64,000 nt of DNA from Dickeya dianthicola NCPPB 453 (GCF_000365305.1 NZ_CM001841.1:4352046-4416045); one strand, 5' to 3'; shown: positions 43,781-54,712, counted from the first letter of the stretch. Notes: a model not told the origin generated them from the sequence alone. Translations and numbers: made by a program.

Positions 43781-44833
43781 ATGAAAATTCTGGTTATCGG
43801 TCCTTCCTGGGTGGGCGATATGATGATGTCGCACAGTCTTTACCGCACCCTGAAGGCCGAACACCCGGACGCCATCATCGATGTGATGGCGCCGACCTGG
43901 TGTCGCCCGCTGCTGGCGCGCATGCCCGAAGTGCATCAGGCATTGTCCATGCCGCTGGGGCACGGCATGCTGGCGCTCGGCGAACGCCGGCGATTGGGCG
44001 TATCGTTGCGTGAGCAGCGATACGACTGCGCCTATGTACTGCCCAATTCCTTCAAATCGGCGCTGGTGCCTTTTTTCGCCGACATTGCGTATCGCACCGG
44101 CTGGCGCGGTGAAATGCGTTACGGCCTGCTCAATGACCTACGGGTTCTGGACAAAGCCGCTTTCCCGCTGATGGTGCAGCGCTATGTCGCGCTGGCTTAT
44201 GACCGCGCGCGCATCCATACCGCCGCTGATTTGCCTCAACCTTTGTTGTGGCCGCAGTTGGCGGTAAACGACGCTGAAATTGCGGATGTCGCCGCCGCCT
44301 TTAATCTGACCGACGCCCGGCCGCTGATCGGCTTTTGCCCCGGCGCCGAGTTCGGTCCGGCCAAACGCTGGCCGCATTACCACTACGGCTCGCTGGCGCA
44401 AACGCTGATTGAACAGGGTTATCAGGTCGTCTTGTTCGGTTCGAACAACGACCGTCAGGCGGGTGAGGACATCCGTCAAACCCTGAGTGCCGATGCCCGC
44501 GAACATTGTATCAATCTGGCCGGGCAGACGGCGCTGGATCAGGCGGTGGTGTTGATCGCCGCCTGTCAGGCGATCGTCAGCAACGACTCAGGTCTGATGC
44601 ACGTGGCGGCGGCGCTCAACCGCCCGCTGGTGGCGCTGTACGGCCCCAGCAGCCCGGACTTCACGCCGCCGCTCTCCCACCAGGCTGAGGTTATCCGCCT
44701 GATCACCGGTTATCACCGGGTGCGCAAAGGCGATGCCGAACGAGGGTATCATCAGAGCCTGATCGACATTCAGCCGCAACAGGTGCTGGACGCCCTGTCA
44801 CGCTATCTGCCCGCCAAAGGGGAGCCTGCATGA
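43781..44833 (+). CDS. waaF: ADP-heptose:LPS heptosyltransferase II WaaF
   Basis: WaaF (GT9 family) adds the second L,D-heptose of the inner core. It is 350 residues (348 in E. coli). Motifs include LVIGPSWVGDMMMSHSLYR at the N-terminus, FCPGAEFGPAKRWP in the C-terminal donor domain and SNDSGLMHVAAALNRPLVALYGPSSP. It overlaps waaC by four bases (ATGA), indicating coupled translation. Confidence 0.96.
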   Translation: MKILVIGPSWVGDMMMSHSLYRTLKAEHPDAIIDVMAPTWCRPLLARMPEVHQALSMPLGHGMLALGERRRLGVSLREQRYDCAYVLPNSFKSALVPFFADIAYRTGWRGEMRYGLLNDLRVLDKAAFPLMVQRYVALAYDRARIHTAADLPQPLLWPQLAVNDAEIADVAAAFNLTDARPLIGFCPGAEFGPAKRWPHYHYGSLAQTLIEQGYQVVLFGSNNDRQAGEDIRQTLSADAREHCINLAGQTALDQAVVLIAACQAIVSNDSGLMHVAAALNRPLVALYGPSSPDFTPPLSHQAEVIRLITGYHRVRKGDAERGYHQSLIDIQPQQVLDALSRYLPAKGEPA

Positions 44834-45810
44834 GGGTACTGATCGTCAAAACGTCTTCAATGGGCGATGTGCTGCACACACTGCCCGCACTCACCGATGC
44901 GATGCAGGTGATTCACGGCATCCAGTTCGACTGGGTAGTGGAAGAAGGTTTTGCCCAGATCCCCGGCTGGCATCCGGCGGTTGACCGCGTCATTTCGGTG
45001 GCGCTCCGCCGCTGGCGCAAAAGCTGGTTCAGCCGTGAAACCCGCACAGAGCGGGCCGCGTTCAAAAAGCAGCTGCGTGAAAGGCGCTACGATGCGGTCA
45101 TTGATGCGCAGGGGTTGCTGAAAAGCGCGGTGCTGGTGACCCGTCTGACCCTCGGCAACAAGCACGGGCTGGACTGGAAAAGCGCCCGCGAGCCGCTGGC
45201 CAGTTGGTTTTATCAGTATCGACATCCGATCAGTCGCCAGCAGCACGCGGTAGAACGCATTCGGGAACTGTTTTCCGTCAGCCTGAACTACCGTAAACCG
45301 ACGGAGCAAGGCGATTATGCCATCGCGGCGCGTTTTCTGTCGGCGCACCCCGCCGACAGCCAGCCGTATCTGGTGTTTCTGCATGCCACCACCCGGGATG
45401 AAAAACACTGGCCGGAAGCGCACTGGCGCGAACTGATCACGCTGGCCGAACCGCGCGGACTGCGCATCAAGTTGCCCTGGGGCGCGGAGCACGAGCACCA
45501 GCGGGCGCAACGGCTGGCAGCCGGATTTTCCCACGTGGATGTGCTGCCCCGGCTGACGCTGGAACAGGTCGCGGGCGTGCTGGCAGGCGCGCAAGCCGTG
45601 GTTTCGGTGGATACCGGGCTCAGTCATCTCACCGCCGCGCTCGACCGCCCCAACATCACGTTGTACGGCCCGACCGATCCGGGGTTGATTGGCGGCTACG
45701 GCCAAAACCAGCATGTCTGCCGTCCGGCAGGCAGCCGCGATCTGGCGGATCTCCGCGCCGCCGATGTGTGGCAGCACTGTGCGTCGTTATTGACTGAATT
45801 AACTGAATAA
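44830..45810 (+). CDS. waaC: ADP-heptose:Kdo2-lipid A heptosyltransferase I WaaC
   Basis: WaaC (GT9) adds the first heptose to Kdo2-lipid A. The 326-residue protein begins MRVLIVKTSSMGDVLHTLPALTDA and contains the donor-site segments HATTRDEKHWPEAHWREL and SVDTGLSHLTAALDRPNITLYGPTDP, all typical for WaaC. Its C-terminus LLTELTE is encoded in a small run of ACTGAAT repeats that continues into the waaC-waaQ gap. Confidence 0.96.
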   Translation: MRVLIVKTSSMGDVLHTLPALTDAMQVIHGIQFDWVVEEGFAQIPGWHPAVDRVISVALRRWRKSWFSRETRTERAAFKKQLRERRYDAVIDAQGLLKSAVLVTRLTLGNKHGLDWKSAREPLASWFYQYRHPISRQQHAVERIRELFSVSLNYRKPTEQGDYAIAARFLSAHPADSQPYLVFLHATTRDEKHWPEAHWRELITLAEPRGLRIKLPWGAEHEHQRAQRLAAGFSHVDVLPRLTLEQVAGVLAGAQAVVSVDTGLSHLTAALDRPNITLYGPTDPGLIGGYGQNQHVCRPAGSRDLADLRAADVWQHCASLLTELTE

Positions 45811-45839
45811 GTCTATTGACTGAATAAGGCGGTTTTACT

Positions 45840-46925
45840 GTGACCTCACCGCACAAGGTTGAACTCCGGCGAATCCTTATTACCAAATTCCGCCATCATG
45901 GCGATGTGTTGCTGACATCGCCGCTGTTTTCCATTCTGCGCCAGCGTTACCCTGACGCCCAAATCGACGCGTTGGTGTTTACCGACACGGCGGAAATGCT
46001 GTCGCTGCATCCGGCGATTGACCACCTTCATACCGTCGACAAGAAATGGAAAAAACTCGGGATGTTCGGTCATCTGGCGCAAGAGTGGGCGCTGCTGAAA
46101 ACGCTGCGGGCGCAACGTTATGACGCCATCATTCATCTGACCGAGAGTATGCGCGGTTTATGGATCGCACGTCTGGCGGGCATCCCGCTCGGCGTCACCT
46201 TTCGCAACAGCGCACGCGACAAACTGTCGTTCTGGAAAAAGACCTTTCAGTATCGTGTACCGCGCATCTCACGCCGTCACACGGTGGAATCCCATCTCGA
46301 TACCTTGCGGGTGCTGGGGATCCAGCCAGAACCGCAAGCACGTCGGTTACATCTGGTCGCCGGCGAAGACGCCGATCGGGCGGTAGACCAGAAACTACGG
46401 GCCCAGCAATGGCAGGGGCAACCCTTCATCGTGGTTCATCCAACATCGCGCTGGCTGTTCAAATGCTGGAAGAGCAGCGCTATGGCGGAAACCATCAACA
46501 CCCTGTGCGAACGCGGCCACACCATCGTGCTCAGCGCGTCACCAGCAGAAAACGAGATGGCGATGATCGCCGACATTAAGTCGCGCCTGACCCATCCGGT
46601 GCTGGATCTGGCCGGTCAACTGACGCTCAAACAACTGGCGAGCCTGATCGGCAACGCGCAACTGCTGTTGGGCGTGGACTCGGTGCCGATGCATATCGCG
46701 TCTGCGATGCAAACGCCGGTGGTGGCGCTGTTCGGCCCCAGCGGAGAGGACGAATGGGCGCCGTGGATGACCGTCAACCGGGTAATCGTCTCCGACCGCC
46801 ACCCTTGCCGCCCCTGCGGTAAAGACGGCTGCGGCGGCAGCAAGGTCAGCGACTGTCTGCAGCAAATCAGCGTTCAGCAGGTATTGCTGGCGGTTGATTC
46901 AGCACTGCTGGAGGCGCAGGGATGA
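45840..46925 (+). CDS. waaQ: LPS core heptosyltransferase III WaaQ
   Basis: WaaQ (GT9) adds the branching third heptose to the inner core. The 361-residue protein starts at GTG with an N-terminus LRRILITKFRHHGDVLLTSPLF and has VVHPTSRWLFKCWK, the segment typical of WaaQ, then GVDSVPMHIASAMQTPVVALFGPSGEDEWAPW. A Cys-rich C-terminal segment CRPCGKDGCGGSK is also a WaaQ trait. The start lies 29 bp after waaC and the end overlaps waaG by four bases. Confidence 0.92.
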   Translation: MTSPHKVELRRILITKFRHHGDVLLTSPLFSILRQRYPDAQIDALVFTDTAEMLSLHPAIDHLHTVDKKWKKLGMFGHLAQEWALLKTLRAQRYDAIIHLTESMRGLWIARLAGIPLGVTFRNSARDKLSFWKKTFQYRVPRISRRHTVESHLDTLRVLGIQPEPQARRLHLVAGEDADRAVDQKLRAQQWQGQPFIVVHPTSRWLFKCWKSSAMAETINTLCERGHTIVLSASPAENEMAMIADIKSRLTHPVLDLAGQLTLKQLASLIGNAQLLLGVDSVPMHIASAMQTPVVALFGPSGEDEWAPWMTVNRVIVSDRHPCRPCGKDGCGGSKVSDCLQQISVQQVLLAVDSALLEAQG

Positions 46926-48040
46926 AACTAGCGATCGTGCGGCAGAAATACCGTCCGGACGGCGGGGCGGAACGCTTCGTTTCCAGAGCGCTCGACGCGC
47001 TCAGTAATCACCGTTCACTGGATGTCAGCGTCATCACCCGCAGTTGGGACGGCGCGGAACAGGCCAACCGCAACGTTATCATCTGTAACCCGCGCATTAC
47101 CGGCCGGGTTCAGCGTGAAAGCGCGTTCGCACAGGCCGCTCAGCAACACTTCGCCGCGTTCGATCTGGTGCAGAGCCACGAACGGATCCCGGGCTGCCAT
47201 GTTTACCGCGCCGGCGACGGCGTTCATCAGTCCTGGCTGACCCAACGCGCGCGGATTCTCAACCCGTTGCAGCGGCGTCTGCTGTGGTGGTCCGGTTTTC
47301 ACCGCTATGTGATGGCGCAGGAGCAGGCGATGTATCAGCATCCCTCGCTGAAAGCCGTGATCTGCAACTCGCAGATGGTGGCGGATGAAATTCGCCGCTA
47401 CTTTGGCGTGCCTGCCGATAAAATCCATCTGATTTACAACGGGGTGAATACCGACACCTTTACCCCCGGCCTGCGCGCCGCCTACCGCCGCGATCTGCGT
47501 GAGCAACTGGGTGTGCCGCCCAACGCGCCGGTGATGCTGTTTGTCGGCTCCGGTTTCGAGCGCAAAGGGCTGGCGGGCGCTATTCACGCCATCAGCGGCG
47601 TTCCTCAGCATCCGCACCTGATGGTGGTGGGGAAAGATAAACACAGCCGCCGTTATCAGCGTCTGGCCCGGCGGCTCGGCGTTGCCGAGAGGGTTCATTT
47701 CGTCGGTATGCAGCCGGATACCCGGCCTTACTACGGTGCGGCGGATATGCTGCTGCTGCCGACGCTGTACGACCCGTTCCCGAATGTGGTGCTGGAAGCG
47801 ATGGCCAGCGGGCTGGGGGTGATTACCTCACAACAGTGCGGCGGCAAAGAGTTTATCCAGCCGGGTGTGAACGGGTTTGTTTGCGACTCGCTGGACTATG
47901 ACGGTCTGCGCCAGTCGGTGCGACAGGCTTGTGAAACCGGGTTCGACGGGTTTGGCGAGCAGGCGAGAGCCAAAGTGGAACGCTACGATCTGCGCTTTCT
48001 GAGCGATAACATGCTCAAGCTCTATGAACAGTTGATTTGA
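46922..48040 (+). CDS. waaG: WaaG-like glycosyltransferase (GT4) of the LPS core
   Basis: This 372-residue GT4 enzyme has the GT-B fold, with KLAIVRQKYRPDGGAERF at the N-terminus. The C-terminal donor site has FVGSGFERKGLAGAI and DPFPNVVLEAMASGLGVITS (EX7E motif). WaaG adds the first hexose (glucose in E. coli) to heptose II, and position after waaQ supports this. Donor sugar could differ in this organism. It is the last gene of the rightward core operon; a 17-bp repeat and a strong hairpin follow. Confidence 0.82.
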   Translation: MKLAIVRQKYRPDGGAERFVSRALDALSNHRSLDVSVITRSWDGAEQANRNVIICNPRITGRVQRESAFAQAAQQHFAAFDLVQSHERIPGCHVYRAGDGVHQSWLTQRARILNPLQRRLLWWSGFHRYVMAQEQAMYQHPSLKAVICNSQMVADEIRRYFGVPADKIHLIYNGVNTDTFTPGLRAAYRRDLREQLGVPPNAPVMLFVGSGFERKGLAGAIHAISGVPQHPHLMVVGKDKHSRRYQRLARRLGVAERVHFVGMQPDTRPYYGAADMLLLPTLYDPFPNVVLEAMASGLGVITSQQCGGKEFIQPGVNGFVCDSLDYDGLRQSVRQACETGFDGFGEQARAKVERYDLRFLSDNMLKLYEQLI

Positions 48041-48075
48041 TGCGATACCGAGGCGCCACGCGTTTCGGCATACGT

Positions 48076-48132
48076 CTTCGATAGCATACGCCTTTCGATA
48101 GCACACACCTTTGATAGCACACACCTTCGATA
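48076..48132. repeat. 16-17 bp tandem repeat downstream of waaG
   Basis: CTTCGATAGCATACGCC, TTTCGATAGCACACACC and TTTGATAGCACACACC are contiguous, followed by a partial TTCGATA. Units show substitutions and one single-base deletion, so they have diverged. The array lies between the end of waaG and its terminator. Confidence 0.8.
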
Positions 48133-48138
48133 AAAGAA

Positions 48139-48173
48139 GCCGGGTCACGGCCAACGTTAGTCCATGACCCGGC
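48139..48173. terminator. Bidirectional terminator between waaG and waaL
   Basis: GCCGGGTCACGG and CCATGACCCGGC form a 12-bp stem (one mismatch) with an 11-base loop, in the gap between convergent core-locus operons. Confidence 0.65.
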
Positions 48174-48191
48174 AGTCAGAGCCGATTCAGA

Positions 48192-49399
48192 TCAGATAAA
48201 ACGCTGACGATCGTAACGATACTGACTAAGCCACAGCGCGAAACAAAGCACGCTCAGATTGGCATGTTCATGATGGAACGTGGTGTTAACCAACCCGACC
48301 ACCAGCGTGACCACCAATGCCGAGCAGGCGGCGCCCCACGACAGCCAGGAAACCGGCAACGCATTTTTCTTCGGTATATACCGCATCAGCGTCACGCCCA
48401 TCGCACCAAACAGGCTGAAGACCCAAAAGGCGCCCCAGGTGCCGTTTTCCGCCAGCACGTTGATAAATATGTTATGGGCATGAGAAACGTGAGTGAATTG
48501 TGGCTTATCCGGCCATTTGTTGATGTCGATCTTCTCGAAATTTTCCTTCCCGACACCAAATAAGGGATGCTGCTTGAATACATCAAAAGCTGAACTCCAG
48601 ATAACATCGCGATAACTTAATACATTGTTATCTGAAGCATTTTGCTCCTGTTTTTCCACAATGCGCGCATTACCGAGAATGGCAACTGCAATTAACCCGG
48701 CGATAAAGACAGCAGGCAACAGCAGGAATTTTTTATTTTTCTGGCAAACCCCACTCCCAGAACCAACACCACCACAAGAACGGCCCCGAACGTCGCCCGA
48801 CTCTCTCCAAACGCCACATAGACCAGAGACAGCGCCAGCATGGCGATCCACATTAGCCGTTTGCCAACACTCAAGGTCGACCAGTAACTGAACAAAACAG
48901 TCAGCGCCATCCCGCAAATAATGGCGTTATAGATAGCGGCGTGATTCACATGACCAACCGAGTTGAGTGTCCAGTATCTTTCACTACCGAGGTAAAAGTG
49001 TTCCCACGCGCCATAAATCAAGCCGACGAACGTCCCCAGCGCGGCCCAGAACACCAGACCGATTTTCTGCTTTTCGCTGAAACTGGCTCGATAGATAACC
49101 CAGCCGAACAGCATATAACGGGCTACATCGGTCAAAGAACGCACATCGGTGTGATACGCAGAAAAAGGCAGACCGACCAGATACGAGAGCATGTAAAGGG
49201 CAAAAAACAGATCCCATCCTGACCACTGGCGCTCTTTTTTATTCATAACCGCCTGCACGATCACCCACAGCAGCAACAACGCCATCGCGATGTTTTTGGG
49301 CGCTTCGATCAGTGGGTTAACAAAAATAACCAGCGCACTGAGAAAATACAGGCCGCGATTATCGGTACGTCGGGTGTTAAACGATAACTGAGTAGTCAT
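48192..49399 (-). pseudogene. waaL: O-antigen ligase WaaL, disrupted by a frameshift
   Basis: WaaL is the polytopic inner-membrane enzyme that joins O-antigen to lipid A-core in the periplasm. The N-terminal frame (from 49399, about seven membrane spans, start MTTQLSFNTRRTD) stops at 48692. The C-terminal frame continues to 48192 with the family motifs HPLFGVGKENFE and SHAHNIFINVLAENG. The two frames meet in the A-rich run at 48729-48740 on the complementary strand (T6-A-T5 as written). Total length is 1208 bases, one short of 403 codons, so restoring one A would give a 402-residue ligase. Either a real inactivation, a phase-variable tract, or a sequence error. Confidence 0.85.
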
Positions 49400-50505
49400 T
49401 AAATCTTTCTCAATAAATGGGTAAAAGCCGTCAGAATCTCAGGAAGGGAAATCTGTTTCATACACGCTGACTGCCCATCGCAGAACTGCAGGCAGCGCGT
49501 GTCGTTCCGATTGCACCGTTCAAGCCAGGGCAATTCACGGCCGAACAGCGTGTGCTGGTCGCGACAGGGAATCGGGTGGAAACCGAGGTTGATAATCGGG
49601 TTGTTCTGCCAGAAGCGGCCGGGGCCAAACGCGACCGGATTACCTGGGCCATACAACGTCATGGTCGGGGTATTGACCCATTTCGCCAGATGCGCCACGC
49701 CGGTATCGGCGCAGATAAGCGCTTTCGCATCCGCCAGCAGCGTCAGCAACTGCGACAAAGACAACTCGCCGGCAAAGCTGCGATAACGCCGTTGCGGGTC
49801 AATCGCGTCAACGATATGCCGTTCATTGCCGCCGCCGCTCCATACCGGAGTATAACCTTGCGCAGCCAGCCAATCCGCCAGCGCCAGCCAGCGCTCCGGC
49901 GGCCAGAAACGCACCGGATTGCTGGCGCCGACATGCAGTACGACAAAGGGCGACTCCGGCGCGGAAAAATCGCACGCTGGCGCAGACCAGCGCTGAGGCG
50001 CGGGCAACTCGCCGTCCGTCAGGCCGGCCATCGCGTCGCCCCACGCCATCGCGTCGACCGGATAGTCACGGTATTCATTGACCGGCCAGCTCTTGGCATT
50101 ACGCTGCGCAGGCCGGTGCGCCACAATCCAGCGGCTGCCCGCCGCCAGCGCCAGCCAGCTATAACGGTTGTCGCCCGGAATCAACGCCAGATCATAAGGT
50201 CCGCTGTTAACTATCGCCGATACCGACGCCGCCGAAGCGGGCTGATAAGGCATCGGCACGACGCCGTAGGGATTCAGGCGATAAACCTCGACAAACGCTG
50301 GCTTGCACAACAGCACGATTGCTGCCTGCGGGTAATTACCCCGCAGCTTGGCCAGCAGCGGCGTCAACATCACGGTGTCGCCCAGCAACAAATTGTGGGC
50401 GACCAGAATGCGTTTCACCGCCGTCGGCGCACGACGCCAGTTTTTTTTCAGCAACTGCAGCAGACCGCGCGGAAAAATCCGCAGCCGGGCAGAAAATTTA
50501 CTCAT
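49399..50505 (-). CDS. GT9 heptosyltransferase-family protein of the LPS core locus
   Basis: This 368-residue GT9 protein has the N-terminal VKRILVAHNLLLGDTVMLTPLL and the donor-site region VVLHVGASNPVRFWPPERW, followed by ICADTGVAHLAKWVNTPTMTLYGPGNP. A Cys/Asp-rich C-terminal piece (ERCNRNDTRCLQFCDGQSAC) is unlike WaaC and WaaF and may bind metal or form disulfides. It probably adds a heptose or other sugar to the outer core; the acceptor is unknown. It overlaps waaL by one base and its upstream neighbour by four, so the three are one operon. Confidence 0.8.
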   Translation of the reverse strand: MSKFSARLRIFPRGLLQLLKKNWRRAPTAVKRILVAHNLLLGDTVMLTPLLAKLRGNYPQAAIVLLCKPAFVEVYRLNPYGVVPMPYQPASAASVSAIVNSGPYDLALIPGDNRYSWLALAAGSRWIVAHRPAQRNAKSWPVNEYRDYPVDAMAWGDAMAGLTDGELPAPQRWSAPACDFSAPESPFVVLHVGASNPVRFWPPERWLALADWLAAQGYTPVWSGGGNERHIVDAIDPQRRYRSFAGELSLSQLLTLLADAKALICADTGVAHLAKWVNTPTMTLYGPGNPVAFGPGRFWQNNPIINLGFHPIPCRDQHTLFGRELPWLERCNRNDTRCLQFCDGQSACMKQISLPEILTAFTHLLRKI

Positions 50506-51626
50506 GAACGAGTCGACCGCAGGCTGTTTCGAAAAATAGTAGTCATTTTGTCGAGCATGATATCCGCGCCAAACTGCTCGGACGCGCGTTTGAGCGCCGC
50601 TTCGCCAAACTGGCCGCGCAACGCATCGTCGCCCATCAGCTGACGCAATGTCTGTTCCAGCAGCGCTGTGTTTTTGGGCGTGATCAGATAGCCGGTCTGT
50701 TCATTGACCACCGCCTCGTCAATCGCGCCAACGGTGGTCGACACCACCGGCAAGCCACAGGCCATCGCCTGCATGATGCTTTGCGGTACGCCTTCGTTGC
50801 CATAAGAGGGCAGCACAAACAGATCCATGCTGTTCAGGCAGTCCGGCACATCGTCGCGGTTGCCCAGAAAAATAACCCGATCGGCCAGCCCCATCGAGAC
50901 AACCTGCTGTTCCAGCGCCTGCCGCTGCGGCCCATCGCCCACCATCAGCAGTTGCCAGTCGGGAAAATCCTTCGCCAGTGTCTGCCAGGCCTCCAGCAGA
51001 TAGGCGTGTCCTTTCCAGGAACGCATGGTCGCCAGAATACCCAGCGTCGGCCGGTCCGGCACGCCGATGGTCTGACGGGCGCTCTGCCGGGCAGCCTGAC
51101 GATAAAAACTCAGGTCGATGCCGGTCGGCACCGAGGTCATACGCGACAGCGGATAACGATTGTCGCGATGCAACTGCTGACGCAGCCGCTCGCCGGTAGT
51201 GGCGATGTGGCGGGTTGCGGTCATGTACAGCCAGCGGGTGGTCAGCGAGCGGTTAATGTCGGTGGAAACATGGCGGGTACGCACCATCGGCGGCACCCGT
51301 TTTCCCAGCATCAGCCCGGCGACCGCGACCAGCCAGGCATCGGTGGAGCTATGCGTATTGATGATATCGAACGCGCAGCCGTGCTGACGCAGCCAACCGA
51401 CCAGCGCCAGCAAAGACGACAACCGTTTTTTCTCGATAGGCAGCCCCACCACGGCGATGCCCCGCGCCTGTGCTTCGCGATAAATATTGGAGTGCGGACA
51501 ACACAGAATGGTGACCTTATGGCCACGCTTCATCATCCCCTGAGACTCCGTAAGAATACGAATTTCCTGCCCACCCCAACCACAAGAGGACTCGGTATGT
51601 AATATATTTAAAGATGTGTCTAACAT
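50502..51626 (-). CDS. GT4 glycosyltransferase of the LPS core locus
   Basis: This 374-residue GT4 protein has the N-terminal LNILHTESSCGWGGQEIRI and the donor region ILATMRSWKGHAYLLEAW, LLMVGDGPQRQALE and LPSYGNEGVPQSIMQAMACGLPVVSTTVG (broken here into pieces). It resembles bacterial core or polysaccharide glycosyltransferases with a GGxE acceptor-site motif (GGQE). The sugar and linkage cannot be given. It is first gene of a leftward operon with the GT9 protein and waaL, and its promoter must lie in the AT-rich gap to the right. Confidence 0.8.
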   Translation of the reverse strand: MLDTSLNILHTESSCGWGGQEIRILTESQGMMKRGHKVTILCCPHSNIYREAQARGIAVVGLPIEKKRLSSLLALVGWLRQHGCAFDIINTHSSTDAWLVAVAGLMLGKRVPPMVRTRHVSTDINRSLTTRWLYMTATRHIATTGERLRQQLHRDNRYPLSRMTSVPTGIDLSFYRQAARQSARQTIGVPDRPTLGILATMRSWKGHAYLLEAWQTLAKDFPDWQLLMVGDGPQRQALEQQVVSMGLADRVIFLGNRDDVPDCLNSMDLFVLPSYGNEGVPQSIMQAMACGLPVVSTTVGAIDEAVVNEQTGYLITPKNTALLEQTLRQLMGDDALRGQFGEAALKRASEQFGADIMLDKMTTIFRNSLRSTRS

Positions 51627-52168
51627 CTTTTATACCTATATCAGATAAGCTTTAAATCATAAACCGCCTATAATACATGAAGGTCGGCGAAGAATCCTGT
51701 ACAAAGTGCGTTCGTCATACGTGAAAGAGAGGGCTGATTTACGATCCGAATCACCAAATGAAATGTCGCCAGGCGGTTCAGCTTTCTGCCATTTTCCGCT
51801 GGCGCCACCGCTCCCTTCCCACGGAATAAAACACATTCTGAAATAAACCGCCACATCGTTAAATATCATTTGATAATCCACTTCATGAACAAAGGAATAT
51901 ATTTCCTCCACTGATTAAAAACAGGATAAATATTTATTTATCTTGTCCTTTTATTTTAATTATTACGTTTCTTTTTCCCCTGCGTGATGTTTACGACAAC
52001 GAATAATCCTGTTTGTCATCAATCATTAATCCAACGTGCAGCAGTACAATTTCCAGCGCTAATTCCCTGTTTCTCCGGTAGAAAAGAGGACACCGGCCGT
52101 ACCCGGTTAAAATGATAGATTTAGCCGCTATAAATATATAGAATTCGCTATCGCCGACTATAGTACCG
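51627..52168. other. AT-rich region between the core operons
   Basis: This 542-bp gap carries the promoters of the leftward GT4-GT9-waaL operon and of waaA. It is markedly AT-richer than its neighbours. A palindrome GATAAATA, TT, TATTTATC (51925-51942), extendable to a 12-bp stem with one wobble, is followed by CCTTTTATTTTAATT. Possible waaA promoter elements are near 52125-52160. No exact ops octamer GGCGGTAG was seen on either strand. One weak open frame is listed separately. Confidence 0.5.
51657..51911 (-). CDS. Doubtful 84-residue open frame
   Basis: A GTG-started frame upstream of the GT4 gene (30 bp gap), in the AT-rich region. Its translation has no domain I recognise and no membrane segment; GGAGG overlaps its own start, so the ribosome-binding site does not support this start. 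It may be a remnant, part of a dispersed repeat, or chance. I list it only because the region is otherwise unexplained. Confidence 0.15.
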   Translation of the reverse strand: MEEIYSFVHEVDYQMIFNDVAVYFRMCFIPWEGSGGASGKWQKAEPPGDISFGDSDRKSALSFTYDERTLYRILRRPSCIIGGL

Positions 52169-52174
52169 ATGATT

Positions 52175-53451
52175 ATGTTACAAACGCTGTATACCTTTCT
52201 GTTTTACATGATCCAGCCGCTTATCTGGCTGCGCCTCTGGCTCCGGGGCCGTAAAATCCCCGCTTACCGCAAACGCTGGGGGGAACGCTACGGCTTCTAC
52301 AGGAATCAGGTAAAACCCGAAGGCATACTGCTGCATTCCGTCTCCGTCGGAGAGACGCTGGCCGCGGTGCCGCTGGTCCGCGCCTTGCGGCATCGCTATC
52401 CGTCCCTGCCGATTACCGTCACCACCATGACGCCGACCGGCTCAGAACGCGCGTTATCCGCATTCGGCAAAGATGTCTACCATGTCTACCTGCCCTACGA
52501 TCTGCCCGGCGCCATGACGCGCTTTCTCGATCATGTGCAGCCGCGTCTGGTGATCATCATGGAAACCGAGCTGTGGCCTAACCTGATTACCGCGCTGCAC
52601 CAGCGCAAAATCCCGCTGATCATCGCCAATGCCCGCCTGTCGGAACGTTCCGCCAACGGCTATCGCAAACTCGGCCGCTTTATGCGCACGCTGCTGCGTC
52701 GCATCACCCTCATCGCGGTGCAAAATGCGGAAGATGGCGAGCGCTTTATCAATCTGGGGCTGAAACGCAGCCAGTTGAACGTGACCGGCAGCCTGAAATT
52801 CGATATCTCCGTCACGCCGGAGCTGGCCGCGCGCGCCGTGACGCTGCGTCGTCAGTGGGCGCCGCAGCGCCCGGTGTGGATCGCCGCCAGTACCCATGAA
52901 GGCGAAGAAAAGATCATCGTCGACGCCCACACCGAATTGCTGAAAGCCTTTCCCACGCTGTTGCTGATTCTGGTGCCGCGCCATCCCGACCGTTTCGACG
53001 ACGCTAAAGCGATCGTCCGCAAGGCCGGGTTGGAATATACCCTGCGCAGCGCAGGCACCGTTCCTCCTGCCTCGTCTCATGTGGTGATTGGCGATACTAT
53101 GGGTGAACTGATGCTGCTGTACGGCATTGCCGACCTGGCGTTTGTCGGCGGCAGCCTGATTGAGCGGGGCGGACATAATCCGCTGGAACCGGCCGCGCAC
53201 GCCATACCGGTGCTGATGGGGCCGCATACCTTCAACTTTAAGGATATCTGCGCCCGCCTGCAGGAATCCGATGGGCTGATCACCGTGCGGGATACCGCAT
53301 CGCTGGTGGAACAGGTCGCCACGCTGCTGTCTGACGATGATTATCGCCGTTATCACGGCCACCATGCCGTGGACGTACTGCACAAAAATCAGGGCGCGCT
53401 GCAAAGTCTGCTGTCTCTGCTGGAGCCCTATCTGCCGCCACGGAGTCAGTA

Positions 53452-53452
<1 letters not shown>
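52175..53452 (+). CDS. waaA: 3-deoxy-D-manno-octulosonic acid transferase WaaA (KdtA)
   Basis: WaaA transfers two Kdo residues to lipid IVA, an essential step of lipopolysaccharide assembly at the inner membrane. The start [15 protein letters not shown] gives 425 residues, the E. coli length; an ATG two codons earlier is possible. Conserved segments are [46 protein letters not shown] and the C-terminal [19 protein letters not shown]. It overlaps waaE by one base (TAATG). Confidence 0.96.

Positions 53453-54712
<1,260 letters not shown>

Noticed and set aside
45789-45826. Repeated ACTGAAT units at the waaC end and waaC-waaQ gap
   Set aside because: The copies are short and irregular (ACTGAATT, ACTGAATAAG, ACTGAATAAGG); I did not list them as a separate repeat element.
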